From assembly GCF_014645795.1 (NCBI RefSeq), contig NZ_BMMK01000027.1, positions 18,184-82,183 of the forward strand: DNA of 64,000 nucleotides, read 5' to 3'. The notes beneath the pieces are model-generated. The model was not told the origin of the DNA. It made no database searches and worked only from the letters and a program-made list of their open reading frames with translations. Position numbers and translations under genes: made by a program. Source of the DNA: Longimycelium tulufanense. Its GTDB lineage: Bacteria; Actinomycetota; Actinomycetes; Mycobacteriales; Pseudonocardiaceae. Each line of letters begins with the position of its first letter. The first letter of the stretch is position 1. Of this stretch, positions 62,430 through 64,000 are shown one piece after another.

Positions 62430-62830
62430 GACTGCGACCTGAAAAACGGGTTCGTGCGGTGAGTGGTGCCCGATGGTGGTGGTCGTGCCGGATAAGGCGG
62501 CCACTGTGAGGTGGTGAGGGATGCGATCTTGGTGTGGTTGTGGGTGAAGACTCCGTAGCCGCACCAGATCTGCGCCCCCGTGCTGCCCATCCAGGCGGGT
62601 GCGGTCCCAGCCGTGGCCGCACGAACGGAACGAAGAACACCGGATCGTCCGGTGGCCGGTCCACCCGCTCCAACTCCTCCGGTAGGGCCGACTCCCATCA
62701 CAGCGACCGTCGCCTGCCATGCGCAGCACGATGGCCTCGATTCCCTTCTAGCCCAAGGTCGAGGCCATCGTCCTACCCCGGTCCAGCCCCGCAGAAAGCC
62801 GATCAACGCACCGACTTCTTCAGGTCGAAG
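62430..62830 (-). mobile_element. relic of a transposase C-terminus
   Basis: Short protein-like pieces on the minus strand occur in three frames. They are ELERVDRPPDDPVFFVPFV, GWDRTRLDG and GAQIWCGYGVFTHNHTKIAS, in the order seen at the C-terminal end of DDE transposases with a ...RTRLDG...GAQIW...G..HN..KIA pattern. No N-terminal part remains. A second sign of mobile DNA inside the lanthipeptide island. Confidence 0.5.
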
Positions 62831-62833
62831 TAA

Positions 62834-63985
62834 CTAGCGTGCCAGTACCCAGTTGCTCGGCACGAGAACCGTGCTGTCCTGTGCGAACTGGCACCGCCAT
62901 TCGTCCAGTTCTGGACGATCGGTGGCGGCCCAGTCCCGCACGAGGCCGAGCGCGTTGTCGAGCAGGTCGCTGTTTCCGGTGATGTAGGTGGCATCCTGGC
63001 CCAGGAGTACCGCGCCCCGGTCGTCGGTTAGGCCACAGCCCCAGTGCTCCTGGCCGGTGTGGTCGCGGAGCGCCAGCAAGCGTGCCCGTTGGTCCCGGCA
63101 ACCGAGGAAGAACCAGAGGTCCGGGTAGCGGGACGGGCTCGCCAGCACCGGCGCATGGCGATCAACAACGCCTCCGGTTCCCTGGACATTGACGAAGTGC
63201 AGCGGGTCCGGGCGCGGACACAGTGATCCGCGCGCCCGCATGAAGTCGCACCACAGCACGGCCTCGCCCCGCAGATCCGAGCCGGATCGCAAGCAGCGCA
63301 TTACAGGGTGGAAACCCGCATGACCGAGCGGGGCCAGGATGATCCCGTCCGACGTCAGCTGTCGAAGCCAGTGGGGTGAGATCCCGTCGATCCCCACCGT
63401 GCACACGATGCGGTCGTACGGCCCATGGTCGGGTGCACCCTCGTAGCCGTCCCCGTGCGCGACGATGGCGTTGCTGGTGCCGAGTCGATCGAGCGTCGCC
63501 TGGGCGCCGGCTACGACCGATGCGTCGACGTCAACGCTCCGGATCCAACCCTGAGGCCCCACGATCTCTGCCAGCAGGGCGGCGTTGTAGCCGGTTCCAG
63601 CACCGATCTCGAGAACCCTCATGCCGGGCGCGAGGCACAGTGCCTCCAGCATGCGCGCGACCACTGACGGCTGGGACGCAGAACTCGCCGGCCAACCGTC
63701 CACCCCGAGACGAGTCACCAGCGCCTCATCGGAGTACACCGCCCGCAGCACCTCCGGCGGCACCGGACCTTCCTGGGGCACAACAGTACTCCTGGCACCG
63801 GGGGACGATGGTGCGGTGAAGTGGCGGGTGACACAGCGGTGACGCGGAACCCGCAGAAACGCCTTCGCTACCGCTTCGCTTCGGATTGCCCGCGACTCGC
63901 GCAGTCTCGCCACCAGACCTGAGATGGCATTCTCTGGCTGATCGTCCCCAGATCCGTGCACAACAGCCCCCTCCGGGCCACTCAT
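62834..63985 (-). CDS. PIMT-type O-methyltransferase (FxLD lanthipeptide type)
   Basis: A 383-residue protein. After about 90 residues with FLRVPRHRCVT comes a protein-L-isoaspartate methyltransferase fold with LEIGAGTGYNAALLAEIVGP and YDRIVCTVGIDGISPHWLRQ. A C-terminal extension of about 160 residues is typical of methyltransferases of FxLD-type and other actinobacterial lanthipeptide clusters. Those enzymes methylate an Asp in the modified peptide, giving isoaspartate or succinimide. Its start, near the window edge, is preceded by a C-rich run rather than a ribosome site, so a later start is possible. It is read opposite to the lanthipeptide operon, 3.5 kb from it. Confidence 0.82.
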   Translation of the reverse strand: MSGPEGAVVHGSGDDQPENAISGLVARLRESRAIRSEAVAKAFLRVPRHRCVTRHFTAPSSPGARSTVVPQEGPVPPEVLRAVYSDEALVTRLGVDGWPASSASQPSVVARMLEALCLAPGMRVLEIGAGTGYNAALLAEIVGPQGWIRSVDVDASVVAGAQATLDRLGTSNAIVAHGDGYEGAPDHGPYDRIVCTVGIDGISPHWLRQLTSDGIILAPLGHAGFHPVMRCLRSGSDLRGEAVLWCDFMRARGSLCPRPDPLHFVNVQGTGGVVDRHAPVLASPSRYPDLWFFLGCRDQRARLLALRDHTGQEHWGCGLTDDRGAVLLGQDATYITGNSDLLDNALGLVRDWAATDRPELDEWRCQFAQDSTVLVPSNWVLAR

Positions 63986-64000
63986 GGTGGCGGGGGGGGG

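Overview
High-GC actinobacterial chromosome. A FabG-InhA type fatty-acid synthase II pair, a FadE24/FadE23-like acyl-CoA dehydrogenase pair, a type II polyketide core, a Scr1-type regulator beside a DUF397 gene, GTG/TTG starts and -10 boxes placed for leaderless transcripts together suggest Pseudonocardiales or a close relative. This placement is inferred from gene content, not from a marker gene. No rRNA, tRNA or CRISPR array was recognised.

Layout. 0.1-9.2 kb: MgtE Mg2+ channel; a TetR regulator translationally coupled to a cytochrome P450 behind a 31-bp palindrome; an MHS-family permease; a secreted lytic transglycosylase-like protein; fabG-inhA; a DUF488 protein. 9.5-13.1 kb: a FemAB/BioF2-like acyltransferase, a probably frameshifted unknown gene, and a glyoxalase/O-methyltransferase fusion broken by a frameshift. 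13.2-20.8 kb: lipoamide dehydrogenase, RtcB RNA ligase with archease, two small unknowns and a large-subunit catalase. 21.2-24.7 kb: a compact type II PKS operon (small ORF, KS-alpha, chain-length factor, ACP, aromatase/cyclase). 25.1-31.9 kb: secreted GH20 hexosaminidase, Fpg/Nei glycosylase divergent from PolX, CapA-like protein, a BON-methyltransferase fusion, and a Tat-exported GH25 lysozyme.

32.3-40.0 kb is the most coherent envelope module. An ECF sigma factor and its zinc anti-sigma factor lie divergent from a lipoprotein with YxFxxD repeats, a DUF4142 protein, two tandem DUF1996 secreted proteins, a membrane cytochrome fused to a 3Fe-4S-type ferredoxin, and a ferredoxin reductase. The divergent region carries an ECF-type promoter and a perfect CRP-type site. 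40.1-45.9 kb: a giant LuxR (LAL) regulator and the fadE24-fadE23 pair behind a palindrome.

45.9-51.7 kb is accessory: a methyltransferase, the Scr1/DUF397 pair, three overlapping small ORFs, an exact inverted 250-bp copy of the middle of fadE23, a secreted protein resembling aerolysin/ETX-type pore formers, and a LysR regulator.

52.0-64.0 kb is a class I lanthipeptide island: a 53-residue precursor whose core has seven Thr and seven Cys but no Ser or Asp, a full-length LanB, LanC, an ABC exporter without peptidase domain, an alpha/beta hydrolase, a decayed IS630-like element, an SDR-phosphotriesterase pair, a second transposase relic, and a PIMT-type O-methyltransferase of the kind found in FxLD lanthipeptide clusters. 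The leader's LDLD motif fits an FxLD-like family. This island is the best candidate for an undescribed system.
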